Below, piece after piece: positions 33,738-41,393 of a stretch of 43,044 nt of DNA. Under the pieces are notes generated by a model. The model was not told the origin of the DNA and made no database searches. It worked only from the letters and a program-made list of their open reading frames with translations. This stretch comes from a bacterium (lineage in GTDB: Bacteria > Lindowbacteria > 2-12-FULL-62-27). Location of the stretch: the NCBI GenBank assembly GCA_016202645.1, contig JACQOF010000119.1, positions 1-43,044 on the forward strand, read 5' to 3'. Numbering within the stretch: position 1 is the first letter of the stretch; every line of letters begins with the position of its first letter. The translations under genes and the position numbers were made by a program.

Positions 33738-36700
33738 ATGCAAGCCCTCAGGATCCAAAAACTCCTGGTGGCCAATCGCGGCGAGATCGCCATCCGGATC
33801 TGCCGCGCGGCCAACGAACTCGGCATACACACCGTCGCGATTTACTCCCACGAAGACCGCATGAGCATGCACCGGCAGAAGGCCGACGAGGCCTATCTGG
33901 TCGGCCGGGGCCGCGAGCCGGTGAAGGCTTATCTCGATATCGAGGACATCATCCGCATCGCGCATGACTCCGGGGCGGATGCCGTTCATCCCGGGTACGG
34001 GTTTCTATCGGAGAACCCCGATTTCGCCGGCGCCGTCCGCGAATCCGGTCTCATTTTTGTCGGCCCGCCGACCGATGTCCTGCGGACCATGGGCGACAAG
34101 ACCCTGGCCCGGAAGGCCGCGCAGGACATCGGCATTCCCGTGATCCCAGGGACCCGCCGGCCAACCCAGTCCCACGAGGCGGCCCGGCGGGAGGCCCGGC
34201 GCATCGGGTTTCCGCTGATGCTCAAGGCCGCCATGGGCGGCGGCGGGCGCGGCATGCGGATCGTCCGGCGCGCCGCTGAATTTGACCAGGCGTTCAAGGA
34301 GGCCTCCCGGGAGGCCGCGGCGGCGTTCGGGAGCGGTCTCATCTTCATGGAGCGTCTCATCGAGACGGCCAAACACATCGAAGTCCAGATTCTTGCGGAC
34401 GATCGTGGAAACTGCGTCCATCTCTTCGACCGTGACTGCTCCATCCAGCGCCGCCATCAGAAAATGGTGGAAATCGCGCCGTCCCTCACGCTTCCGGAAC
34501 CGCTCCGCGAAAAACTTTTTGAAGACGCCGTGCGGCTTGCCCGGAGCGTTGGATACGAGAACGCCGGGACCGTGGAGTTTCTCGTGGAGGGCCGGGATAT
34601 CTGGGGCGGCGCAGATAAGAGGTCCGCGGCCGACGGGCGGTATTATTTCATCGAGATGAACCCGCGCCTCCAGGTCGAGCACACCGTCACCGAAACCGTG
34701 ACGGGCGTCGACATCGTCGCCTCGCAGATCCGCCTCGCGGCGGGCGTGTCGCTCGAGGATATCGGACTTGCGTCGCAGTCCGGCGTCACCGCCCGGGGAT
34801 TTGCCCTTCAATGCCGGATCACAACGGAGGATCCCTACAACAATTTCATTCCGGACCACGGACGCCTCGCCGCCTACCGCACGGCCGCCGGGTTCGGCAT
34901 CCGCTTGGACGGCGGAAACGCCTATCATGGAGCGATCGTCACGCCCTATTACGATTCGCTTCTTGTGAAAGTCACCTCGCATGCAAACGATTTCCAGGCC
35001 GCCGTCGCCAAAATGCGCCGCGCCCTCGCGGAATTCCGCATCCGCGGCCTGCGGACCAACATCCCCTTTCTGCTCACCCTTCTGGCGCATCCTGCCTTTC
35101 AGTCCGGGGGATTTTCGACACGGTACGTCGAGCAGACGCCGGAACTGTTCAAGTTCTCGCCGCCGAAAGACCGTGCCAACCGGCTCCTTCGCTGTATCGC
35201 CGATATCATCGTGAACGGCAACCCCCAGATCAAGCCGGATCGCGGACCGCCGGCGAGGGTCGAGCCGGTCATCCCAGGGGTTCGGCAGGCCGACCCGCCC
35301 GACGGGATGCGGCAGAAGTGGCGGAAGATGGGGACGGCGAAATTCTGCGGCTGGATCCGGGAACAGCGCCGCCTCCTCGTCACCGACACCACCTTTCGCG
35401 ACGCGCATCAGTCTCTGCTCGCCACGCGCGTCCGGACCCATGATCTCATCCGGATCGCCCCGGCCTACGCCCGGAACGTCCCGGAACTTTTTTCGATCGA
35501 AATGTGGGGCGGCGCGACCTTCGACGTCGCCATGCGGTTTCTCGGCGAGGATCCCTGGGAACGCTTGGAACGCCTCCGCGAGGCCATTCCCAATATTCTC
35601 TTTCAAATGCTCCTCCGCGGCGCCAACGCCGTCGGATACACCGCCTATCCCGACAACGTCGTCCGAGCTTTCATCCGGCAGGCGGCAAAATCGGGCATCG
35701 ACCTCTTCCGGATTTTCGATTCCCTCAACAATGTTTCCCAGATGCGCAAGGCCATCGACGCGGCGCGGTCGGCCGGCGGCATCGCCGAGGCCGCCCTCTG
35801 CTACACGGGCGACATCGACGACCCGGCGCGGGCCAAATTTGATCTCCGCTATTACGCGCGTCTCGCCCGCGAACTCAAAAAAGCCGGCGCGGACATGCTC
35901 GCCATCAAGGACATGGCGGGCCTCCTCAAGCCCTACGCCGCCTACCGTCTGGTCCGGGCCCTTCGGGATTCCGTGGACCTCCCGATCCATCTGCACACCC
36001 ACGACACGAGCGGCATCCAAGCTTCGACGATCCTGCGGGCGGCCGACGCGGGCGTCGACATCGCCGACGCCGCCATGGCCGCCTTCTCCGGGCTCACCAG
36101 CCAGCCGAATTTGAACTCCCTCGTCGCCGCCCTCGCGCGGCAGACCCGCGATACCGGCATTCCCCTCGAGCCGCTGAACGAAATTTCGAGGTACTTCGAG
36201 GACGTCCGCGGTTACTACACGCCGTTCGAGTCGGGCCTGCAGGCCGGCACCGCCGAAGTTTACGAGCACGAGATTCCCGGCGGGCAATATTCGAACCTGA
36301 GGCCCCAGGCCGAGGCGATGGGGCTGGGCGGCCGGATCACCGAACTTAAAAAAATGTACGCGACCGTGAACCGGATGTTCGGCGACATCGTCAAGGTCAC
36401 CCCCAGTTCGAAAGTCGTCGGCGACATGGCCTGTTTCATGCTGGCGAACAATCTGACGGAAGAGGACGTCCTCGACCGCGGCGCGTCCCTGGCGTTTCCG
36501 GAATCGGTCGTGGGATTTTTCAGGGGCGAACTCGGCCGGCCCGCCGGCGGCTTTCCGAAAAAACTTCAGCGCATCGTCCTCCGGGGCAAAGCCCCCCTCC
36601 GAAGCCCGCGTCTGCCGCCCGCGAATTTCGCCGGAACCCGGGCGGAGGTCGAAAAAAAGGTCCGAAGAAAAATCCGCGACACGGAACTTCTGTCCTATTT

Positions 36701-37208
36701 CATGTACCCTCAAATCTTCGTCGAGTGGGCCCGCATGCAGGCCGAATACGGAGAACCATCGGTCCTGCCCACCCCGGTCTTTTTCCACGGCCTCGCTTCC
36801 GGCGAGGAAATACAGATCGACATCGAAAAAGGCAAGACCCTCATCGTGAAATATCTCGCGGTGTCGGACCCGGACCACGAAGGCCGCCGCACGCTGTTTT
36901 TCGAGCTGAACGGACAGCCCCGCGAAGTCGTCGTGATCGACAAGTCCCTCGGCCGCGAGGTCAAGCGCAACCGGAAAGCGGAACTCGACAACCCCGCCCA
37001 CGTCGCCGCCCCGATGCCCGGCCTCGTCGTCTCCATCGCCGTTTCCCCGGGCCAGTCCGTCTCCAAGGACAGCCCCCTCGCCTCCATCCAGGCCATGAAA
37101 ATGGAAACGACTCTATACGCCCCCCAGGACGGCAAAATCGCCGCTCTCCACGTCCGCACCGGCAGCCGCGTCGAATCTGGCGATCTCATCATGGAGTACG
37201 AACAGTGA
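33738..37208 (+). CDS. pyc: Pyruvate carboxylase, single-chain
   Basis: 1,156 residues, normal for the one-chain enzyme. Biotin carboxylase domain about 5-455 (VANRGEIAIRICRA, HPGYGFLSENPDFA, ATP-grasp loop KAAMGGGGRGMRIV, EMNPRLQVEHTVTE). Carboxyl transferase barrel about 530-1,030 (TDTTFRDAHQSLLATR, FSIEMWGGATFDVAMRF, DSLNNVSQM, LHTHDTSG). The biotinyl domain has Lys1121 in QAMKMETT. Biotin carboxylation uses ATP and bicarbonate, then carboxylates pyruvate to oxaloacetate, refilling the TCA cycle and feeding gluconeogenesis. FRDAHQS and the full domain order favour pyruvate over oxaloacetate decarboxylase or propionyl-CoA enzymes. Confidence 0.96.
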   Translation: MQALRIQKLLVANRGEIAIRICRAANELGIHTVAIYSHEDRMSMHRQKADEAYLVGRGREPVKAYLDIEDIIRIAHDSGADAVHPGYGFLSENPDFAGAVRESGLIFVGPPTDVLRTMGDKTLARKAAQDIGIPVIPGTRRPTQSHEAARREARRIGFPLMLKAAMGGGGRGMRIVRRAAEFDQAFKEASREAAAAFGSGLIFMERLIETAKHIEVQILADDRGNCVHLFDRDCSIQRRHQKMVEIAPSLTLPEPLREKLFEDAVRLARSVGYENAGTVEFLVEGRDIWGGADKRSAADGRYYFIEMNPRLQVEHTVTETVTGVDIVASQIRLAAGVSLEDIGLASQSGVTARGFALQCRITTEDPYNNFIPDHGRLAAYRTAAGFGIRLDGGNAYHGAIVTPYYDSLLVKVTSHANDFQAAVAKMRRALAEFRIRGLRTNIPFLLTLLAHPAFQSGGFSTRYVEQTPELFKFSPPKDRANRLLRCIADIIVNGNPQIKPDRGPPARVEPVIPGVRQADPPDGMRQKWRKMGTAKFCGWIREQRRLLVTDTTFRDAHQSLLATRVRTHDLIRIAPAYARNVPELFSIEMWGGATFDVAMRFLGEDPWERLERLREAIPNILFQMLLRGANAVGYTAYPDNVVRAFIRQAAKSGIDLFRIFDSLNNVSQMRKAIDAARSAGGIAEAALCYTGDIDDPARAKFDLRYYARLARELKKAGADMLAIKDMAGLLKPYAAYRLVRALRDSVDLPIHLHTHDTSGIQASTILRAADAGVDIADAAMAAFSGLTSQPNLNSLVAALARQTRDTGIPLEPLNEISRYFEDVRGYYTPFESGLQAGTAEVYEHEIPGGQYSNLRPQAEAMGLGGRITELKKMYATVNRMFGDIVKVTPSSKVVGDMACFMLANNLTEEDVLDRGASLAFPESVVGFFRGELGRPAGGFPKKLQRIVLRGKAPLRSPRLPPANFAGTRAEVEKKVRRKIRDTELLSYFMYPQIFVEWARMQAEYGEPSVLPTPVFFHGLASGEEIQIDIEKGKTLIVKYLAVSDPDHEGRRTLFFELNGQPREVVVIDKSLGREVKRNRKAELDNPAHVAAPMPGLVVSIAVSPGQSVSKDSPLASIQAMKMETTLYAPQDGKIAALHVRTGSRVESGDLIMEYEQ

Positions 37209-37209
37209 G

Positions 37210-38916
37210 ATGGGAGCGATGACCAAAGCGGAGATCGCGGTTGTTCAGGAGGACCAGACGGCGAGGGGCGTCATTGAGCGGCTGATCAGGGAACGCGGTC
37301 ACCGCGCGCATGGCGCGAATTCGGCGGCGCGCGCCCTGCAACTCATCGAGGACCGGGAGATCGACCTGGTGGTTTTGGATATGAACCTGGGCGCGTCCCG
37401 GCCGGCCGACCCTCGAAACGGCCTGTGGCTTTGCCGGATCCTCAAGAGAAGCCCGCGGCGAATCCGGGTCATCCTCCTGGGGGCAAAACCGTCCCCCGAG
37501 GCCGAAGCCGAGGCCATGAACGCGGGCGCGGATGTGTTTCTGCCCCGGTCGGACGTGAGAACCGGCCTCCCCGCTCTCGTTTCAAAACTTCTGGCCACGC
37601 CCGCGCCGACCGCGGTGCCCGGCGGGGCCGGCCTTCATGAGGAACAATTCGACAAATTTGTTGAAATGGTCCGTCGGAAAAAACTGATGAAGGACGCCGA
37701 GATCAACCGTGTCGTGCGCCTGTCCGGCCGCTTCGACCGTCGCATGGGCCAACTGGCCGTCTTTCTCGGCTATATCCGGCCCGCCGATATTTACAGTGTC
37801 CTGCTCGATCAATCCGAGAACGGTGGATCCTTCGGAGAGGCTGCCTGCCGGATGCGCCTCCTGACCGCCGCGCAGACAGAATACCTGCTCAGACACCAGC
37901 GCGACCGCCGCCTGCTGTTTGCCCGGGCCGCGGCGGCGCTGGGCGTCATGAGTTTCGACCAGGTCCTCGGGAACATGGACGAATCCATCGCGGCCCAACA
38001 AACGGCGACTCTGAACTTCGACGAAATTCCCGATCTCACCTCCTACGAACCCGACCTGGAAGTCCAGCGGACGATCAAACATATCCGGGAGCTGGCGTCG
38101 ATTTCCAAAAGCACCCACCAGGCCCTTGCCCTCCTGCAGGACGATTCCGCTGATTTCGACCGCATCGCCGACATCCTGGAGATGGATCCGCCTGTCGCCG
38201 CGACGCTCCTGCGCGCGGTCAATTCCGCCTATTACGGCCTCAAACACCGCATCGACACGGTCAAACATGCTCTCGTGGTCATGGGCATCGACCGTCTGCG
38301 CTCCCTGCTCATCGCGGTCCTCGGCCTGTCGAAATTCAAGTCATTGCCCGCGGACCGAAGCCGCGAGTACTGGCAGGAGGCGGTCCGCACGGCCGAGTGG
38401 TGCAAGCGGCTCGGCGTGAGACTCCGCTACGACGCCCCGGAGTCGCTCTTCGTCCGGGGGCTTCTCCAGAACGTCGGCGAAATGGTTCTGTGGCAGTATT
38501 TCCAGCCCCAGAAGAAACAGATCGAGAACGGGATGCTGGAAGGCCTGACGGAAGCCGATGCCGAAAAATCGGCGCTGGGCATGACGCAGGCCGACCTCGG
38601 CGGTCTCCTCTTCCATCTCTGGAATCTCCCGGCCTCCATCGTCCAGGCCGCCATGTTCCACCGGCATGACGTGACCCTCCTCGCCGCGACCCCCAACGTC
38701 CTCGCCGAAACCCTCGTCGTCCGCATGGCCTGCCGCCTCGAGGAACTTCCCGTAGACGCAACCGGCCGCCCCGAGCCCGACGCACTCGCCGAGTCCGAAC
38801 GCCTCTTCAAATCCCTCCGGATCATCCCCTGGCACCTCTCGCTCAATGAGATTTCAAAGGAAGTCGAAGAAAACCTCCGGCCCATCCTCAAGGAAATGAC
38901 CGGAAACTCCACTTGA
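37210..38916 (+). CDS. Receiver-HDOD domain regulatory protein
   Basis: 568 residues; ATG 37210 is 1 nt after pyc, with a second ATG at 37219. The N-terminal receiver (about 5-125) keeps the acidic pair (QED) and phospho-Asp in LVVLDMNLG, but the usual Lys near the end is Arg (FLPRSD), so phosphorylation competence is uncertain. A middle region (about 140-265: MGQLAVFLGYIRPADIYSVL, GSFGEAACRMRLLTAAQTEY) resembles GspE-N/MshEN-like modules. The HDOD domain (about 285-500) has LLRAVNSAYYGLKHRIDTV and VMGIDRLRSLLIAV. HDOD proteins act in signalling, often with cyclic-di-GMP or chemotaxis; target unknown. Confidence 0.88.
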   Translation: MGAMTKAEIAVVQEDQTARGVIERLIRERGHRAHGANSAARALQLIEDREIDLVVLDMNLGASRPADPRNGLWLCRILKRSPRRIRVILLGAKPSPEAEAEAMNAGADVFLPRSDVRTGLPALVSKLLATPAPTAVPGGAGLHEEQFDKFVEMVRRKKLMKDAEINRVVRLSGRFDRRMGQLAVFLGYIRPADIYSVLLDQSENGGSFGEAACRMRLLTAAQTEYLLRHQRDRRLLFARAAAALGVMSFDQVLGNMDESIAAQQTATLNFDEIPDLTSYEPDLEVQRTIKHIRELASISKSTHQALALLQDDSADFDRIADILEMDPPVAATLLRAVNSAYYGLKHRIDTVKHALVVMGIDRLRSLLIAVLGLSKFKSLPADRSREYWQEAVRTAEWCKRLGVRLRYDAPESLFVRGLLQNVGEMVLWQYFQPQKKQIENGMLEGLTEADAEKSALGMTQADLGGLLFHLWNLPASIVQAAMFHRHDVTLLAATPNVLAETLVVRMACRLEELPVDATGRPEPDALAESERLFKSLRIIPWHLSLNEISKEVEENLRPILKEMTGNST

Positions 38917-38941
38917 CAACGGCCGGTTCACGCGGTACATA
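38913..38941 (+). promoter_or_regulatory. Sigma-70-type promoter before fdxA
   Basis: TTGACA (38913-38918), 17-nt spacer, TACATA (38936-38941). The -35 overlaps the stop codon of the receiver-HDOD gene (TGA 38914-38916). It gives a leader of roughly 65 nt before the ferredoxin start at 39016. Confidence 0.7.
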
Positions 38942-39015
38942 AGCAATGTTGTGCTGATGACGGCAAATCCCTCCGGCCTGTCGGGGCTGGGGGAAGGACT
39001 TGAAGGAGGCCCTAC

Positions 39016-39342
39016 ATGGCGTATATTGTGACGGAAGCATGCATCAACTGCAAGTATACGGACTGCGCGATCGTGTGTCCGGTGGACTGTTTTCATGAGG
39101 GGCCGAATTTTCTGGCCATCGATCCGGATGAATGCATCAACTGCGGTCTTTGCGAGCCCGAGTGCCCGACGAAGGCCATTTATTCCGAGGACAACCTGCC
39201 GGATGACATGAAGGAGTACGTCGAACTCAACGCGCGCCTGTCGAAGGGCTGGCCGGTGATCAAGGAGAAGAAGGATCCGTTGCCGACGGCGGAGGAGAGC
39301 AAGGACAAGAAGGGCAAGCGCGGGGATTTGAAAGAGTCCTGA
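39016..39342 (+). CDS. fdxA: FdxA-type 7Fe (3Fe-4S/4Fe-4S) ferredoxin
   Basis: 108 residues, strong GAAGGAGG 7-14 nt upstream of the ATG. Eight Cys lie in [18 protein letters not shown] and [11 protein letters not shown]. The spacing CxxC(x4)DCxxxCPVDCF and [16 protein letters not shown] is that of FdxA-type seven-iron ferredoxins, which carry electrons at low potential in the cytoplasm. A Lys/Glu-rich tail (about 78-108) is longer than usual and may be disordered. Expressed from its own promoter. Confidence 0.93.
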   Translation: MAYIVTEACINCKYTDCAIVCPVDCFHEGPNFLAIDPDECINCGLCEPECPTKAIYSEDNLPDDMKEYVELNARLSKGWPVIKEKKDPLPTAEESKDKKGKRGDLKES

Positions 39343-39350
39343 GACGGGGG

Positions 39351-39412
39351 AACACGAATGGCACGAAATGGTGATATTCGTGACATTCGAACCCATTCGT
39401 GACATTCGTGTT
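39351..39412. repeat. Inverted CACGAATG repeat after fdxA
   Basis: AACACGAATGGCACGAA (39351-39367) and TTCGTGACATTCGTGTT (39396-39412) are reverse complements at 16 of 17 positions. A third word, TTCGTGACATTCG (39377-39389), repeats directly within the loop. Starting 8 nt after fdxA, it could slow or end transcription, but no T-run follows directly (a T8 run at 39443-39450 lies 30 nt away). Confidence 0.8.
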
Positions 39413-39461
39413 AAAGGGTTCCGCTCTTGACTGCCCGGTCACTTTTTTTTAGAAAAACCTC

Positions 39462-39489
39462 TTGACATAATCCCAAACCGAACTAGACT
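39462..39489 (+). promoter_or_regulatory. Candidate promoter for the MerR gene
   Basis: TTGACA (39462-39467), 16-nt spacer, TAGACT (39484-39489), 64 nt before the MerR start. MerR regulators often work on promoters with a long (19-20 nt) spacer; this one is normal, so self-activation of that kind is not evident. Confidence 0.5.
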
Positions 39490-39553
39490 GCCGCCTGATT
39501 CAAAGAGGATGGAACAAAAAGCTTGAGAAAGCGAGGGTTTTTGTTTCATTGAC

Positions 39554-40030
39554 ATGAGTGGAAAGACGCGCAAGACGGAGTATCTGACACGGGGAGAATT
39601 GCTCAAGCTCACGAACCTCAGTCCCAGGCAGATTCAGTACTGGGACGAGACGGGGCTGGTATCTCCCGCACGCAAGACCAAGCGACGCCGCTATTATGAT
39701 TTCGCCAACCTGGTCGAACTGCGGGTCGTCGAGTCCCTCCTTCGGGAGGGGTTTTCGACCCAGAAAGTCCGCGACTTTGTCCGGAGTTTGAGGCGCATGC
39801 TCCCGAAAGATCGGTCGGTCCTGTCGAGGCTGAGGATTCACACCGACGGCCGGACCATCATCCTTCAGGAAAAGGGCGCCTACTTCGAAATGAACGGCCA
39901 GGGACTTCTGAAGCTCGATCTCCAGAAACTCTACCACCAGGTCTCGCTCCGCACCGATGCGTCTTCCCGCCCAATGGGCACCCGTGAGAGGGGGGCCAGA
40001 GGCGTTCAGCGACTGAAGGCGTCCGCCTAG
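39554..40030 (+). CDS. MerR-family transcriptional regulator
   Basis: 158 residues. N-terminal winged helix-turn-helix (about 9-80: YLTRGELLKLTNLSPRQIQY, WDETGLVSPARKTKRRRYY, LVELRVVESLLREGFSTQKV) is typical of MerR. The C-terminal part (about 80-140) is not the long dimer coil or metal/drug-binding domain of classic members, and the ligand is unknown. I see no good ribosome site near the ATG. The last codons and stop fall in a perfect palindrome, so the C-terminus may be remodelled. It leads the spoVG-containing group and might control it (inference). Confidence 0.85.
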   Translation: MSGKTRKTEYLTRGELLKLTNLSPRQIQYWDETGLVSPARKTKRRRYYDFANLVELRVVESLLREGFSTQKVRDFVRSLRRMLPKDRSVLSRLRIHTDGRTIILQEKGAYFEMNGQGLLKLDLQKLYHQVSLRTDASSRPMGTRERGARGVQRLKASA

Positions 40031-40039
40031 GCGGACGCC
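40018..40039. repeat. Perfect 22-nt palindrome over the merR-type gene stop
   Basis: GGCGTCCGCC-TA-GGCGGACGCC, the stop TAG (40028-40030) being at its centre. No T-run follows, so it is not a standard intrinsic terminator. Stem of 10 GC-rich pairs with no loop to spare in RNA; it may be a DNA-binding site or a repeat insertion. Confidence 0.75.
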
Positions 40040-40068
40040 GAACCGCCGGCCGGGATATGGGCCTGACC

Positions 40069-40092
40069 GGCGGACAGGGATGTCCAGTCCCC
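40069..40092 (+). repeat. Family 3 repeat, short copy
   Basis: 24 nt starting GGCGGACAGGGA and ending GTCCAGTCCCC, with one mismatch to 41447-41470. It contains the small inverted pair GGAC/GTCC. Only the left half of the unit seen at 41447 is present. Confidence 0.75.
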
Positions 40093-40107
40093 GAAGCTCC
40101 AGACTCG

Positions 40108-40130
40108 GGAAATCCCAGGATGGGATTTCC
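40108..40130 (+). terminator. Hairpin, possible weak terminator or regulatory stem
   Basis: GGAAATCCCA-GGA-TGGGATTTCC, a perfect 10-bp stem with a 3-nt loop, followed by TTC rather than a long T-run. Lies 52 nt before the next start at 40182. Could attenuate readthrough from merR. Confidence 0.45.
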
Positions 40131-40181
40131 TTCAATCTGCGAAGGGGGCGGGAGATCGTTGGACGCGTGAAGGGGGGAAAT

Positions 40182-40604
40182 ATGGAAGTGGATGGTGTGT
40201 CCAGTGGCGGTCTTGGGGGACTGCCGGTGGAAGAGACTGCGCTTTTGACCGGGATCATCCGGAAGTTCGAATCCGGCATCCCGGAGGGTCATCTTCACAC
40301 GTTGATCTACGTCTGCCAGTGCGCGGGTCTGATCACCCGCCGGTATGTCTTTCAAGTCCGGGCCGATGTTCCCTATTCCGAGGAATTGGATTTGTCCATC
40401 GCGATGCTCCTGTGGCACAACGCAATTCAAATCCGCCGGAACCGGATCTTTACCGACCTCCATGCGCCGGCTTTCCCGGCTTTATCCGGAGGCTCACTTG
40501 ACAAGCTCTTGTCCCTTTCATACGATGACCTGAAGGGTTTGGCGGTCGGCCATCATTCGGGCCGGGACGCCGTGGCGCAGGAGGTGCGACAGGATGGCCA
40601 GTGA
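40182..40604 (+). CDS. Hypothetical protein, weakly like YwgA/SocA-type helical domains
   Basis: 140 residues from ATG 40182, which has AAGGGGGGAA upstream (40170-40179); an ATG at 40080 would read through the hairpin and repeat and is less likely. The core (LLTGIIRKFESGIPEGHLHT, LIYVCQCAGLITRRYVFQ, YSEELDLSIAMLLWHNAIQI) has the order of helices and the Y.F...YSEEL pattern seen in YwgA/SocA-like proteins, but similarity by eye is weak. No function can be assigned. It overlaps the next gene by 11 nt. Confidence 0.65.
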   Translation: MEVDGVSSGGLGGLPVEETALLTGIIRKFESGIPEGHLHTLIYVCQCAGLITRRYVFQVRADVPYSEELDLSIAMLLWHNAIQIRRNRIFTDLHAPAFPALSGGSLDKLLSLSYDDLKGLAVGHHSGRDAVAQEVRQDGQ

Positions 40605-41070
40605 GGGTTTGAAGTTGAAGGAAAAGGACAAGGAAGCGCTGAATCTGAGCGCATTTCAGCAGGAGGAGAAGCAGCGCCGCCGGATTCAGATCCGTCAGCG
40701 GCGGGTTCGCCGGGAGGCGCGCCAGGTGGAAGTTTACATCCGGCTGTACGAGACCAACCGCTATAACCGGGTCTACCAGCTTCTGGCATTCGACAAGATC
40801 ATCAAGGAAGTCGCTCTCGCCGGTTCCGTCGGCACGGTGGCCTTTGAGCTCCTCGACCGGCCTGGCGGCGAGAAAGCGGTCAAGATGATCGTGGAGCATC
40901 CGGAACTGAACACGGTCGGGATCCATGAAAAAGTGGAGACCGAATCAAAAGCCGACACACACGAGTTCACGCTCTTCAAGGCTCTGACGTTGATGGATGA
41001 CATCAAAATATCCTCCGGAGAAATCGGGGGTATCCGGCTGGAAGTCGTCAAGAACCTCCGCATTCGCTGA
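40594..41070 (+). CDS. Hypothetical protein with charged N-terminal coil
   Basis: 158 residues; GGAGGTG lies about 10 nt before the ATG, inside the preceding gene, so the two are coupled. Residues about 5-45 are very rich in Lys/Glu/Gln/Arg (KQRRRIQIRQRRVRREARQ), suggesting a coiled coil or nucleic-acid contact. The rest (about 45-158) is mixed alpha/beta (VYQLLAFDKIIKEVALAG, GGEKAVKMIVEHPELNTV). I do not recognise the family. Position before spoVG suggests it is part of that unit. Confidence 0.7.
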   Translation: MASEGLKLKEKDKEALNLSAFQQEEKQRRRIQIRQRRVRREARQVEVYIRLYETNRYNRVYQLLAFDKIIKEVALAGSVGTVAFELLDRPGGEKAVKMIVEHPELNTVGIHEKVETESKADTHEFTLFKALTLMDDIKISSGEIGGIRLEVVKNLRIR

Positions 41071-41090
41071 GCGGCGGGAACCTTGCCGGT

Positions 41091-41393
41091 ATGGATGTCA
41101 CGGAAGTCCGTATCAAGCGTTTTGAAACGCCCCAGGGGAAACTCCTCGGATTTGCATCCATAACCTTCGATGGATGTTTTGTCGTCCACAATCTCCGTGT
41201 CGTCGACGGTGAGAAAGGCACTTTCGTCGCCATGCCGTCCCGTCAGCTTCCCAACAACAAATTTGTTGATGTCGCCCATCCGGTCACCAACGAGATGCGT
41301 GAAAAAATCCAACAGACCGTTCTCCAGGAATTTTCCAAGACCTCACCGACTTCCGCCGGCGGCGGGCCGCCGCCTTTGCCGCCCGCGGCCTGA
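41091..41393 (+). CDS. spoVG: SpoVG-family nucleic-acid-binding regulator
   Basis: 100 residues. VTEVRIKRFETPQGKLLGFA, ITFDGCFVVHNLRVVDGEKG and FVAMPSRQLPNN match SpoVG closely; the usual length is 85-100. SpoVG proteins bind DNA or RNA and affect sporulation, septation and virulence genes in Firmicutes and spirochaetes. A Gly/Pro-rich tail (GGGPPPLPPAA) follows the core. The next gene starts at the first base after its stop. Confidence 0.94.
   Translation: MDVTEVRIKRFETPQGKLLGFASITFDGCFVVHNLRVVDGEKGTFVAMPSRQLPNNKFVDVAHPVTNEMREKIQQTVLQEFSKTSPTSAGGGPPPLPPAA

Noticed and set aside
34005-37001. A 998-residue minus-strand frame opposite pyruvate carboxylase
   Set aside because: Pyruvate carboxylase is certain on the + strand; the minus frame exists because GC-rich third positions suppress stops.
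39427-39450. Rho-independent terminator ending in T8 before the MerR gene
   Set aside because: No stem of useful length lies directly before the T-run.
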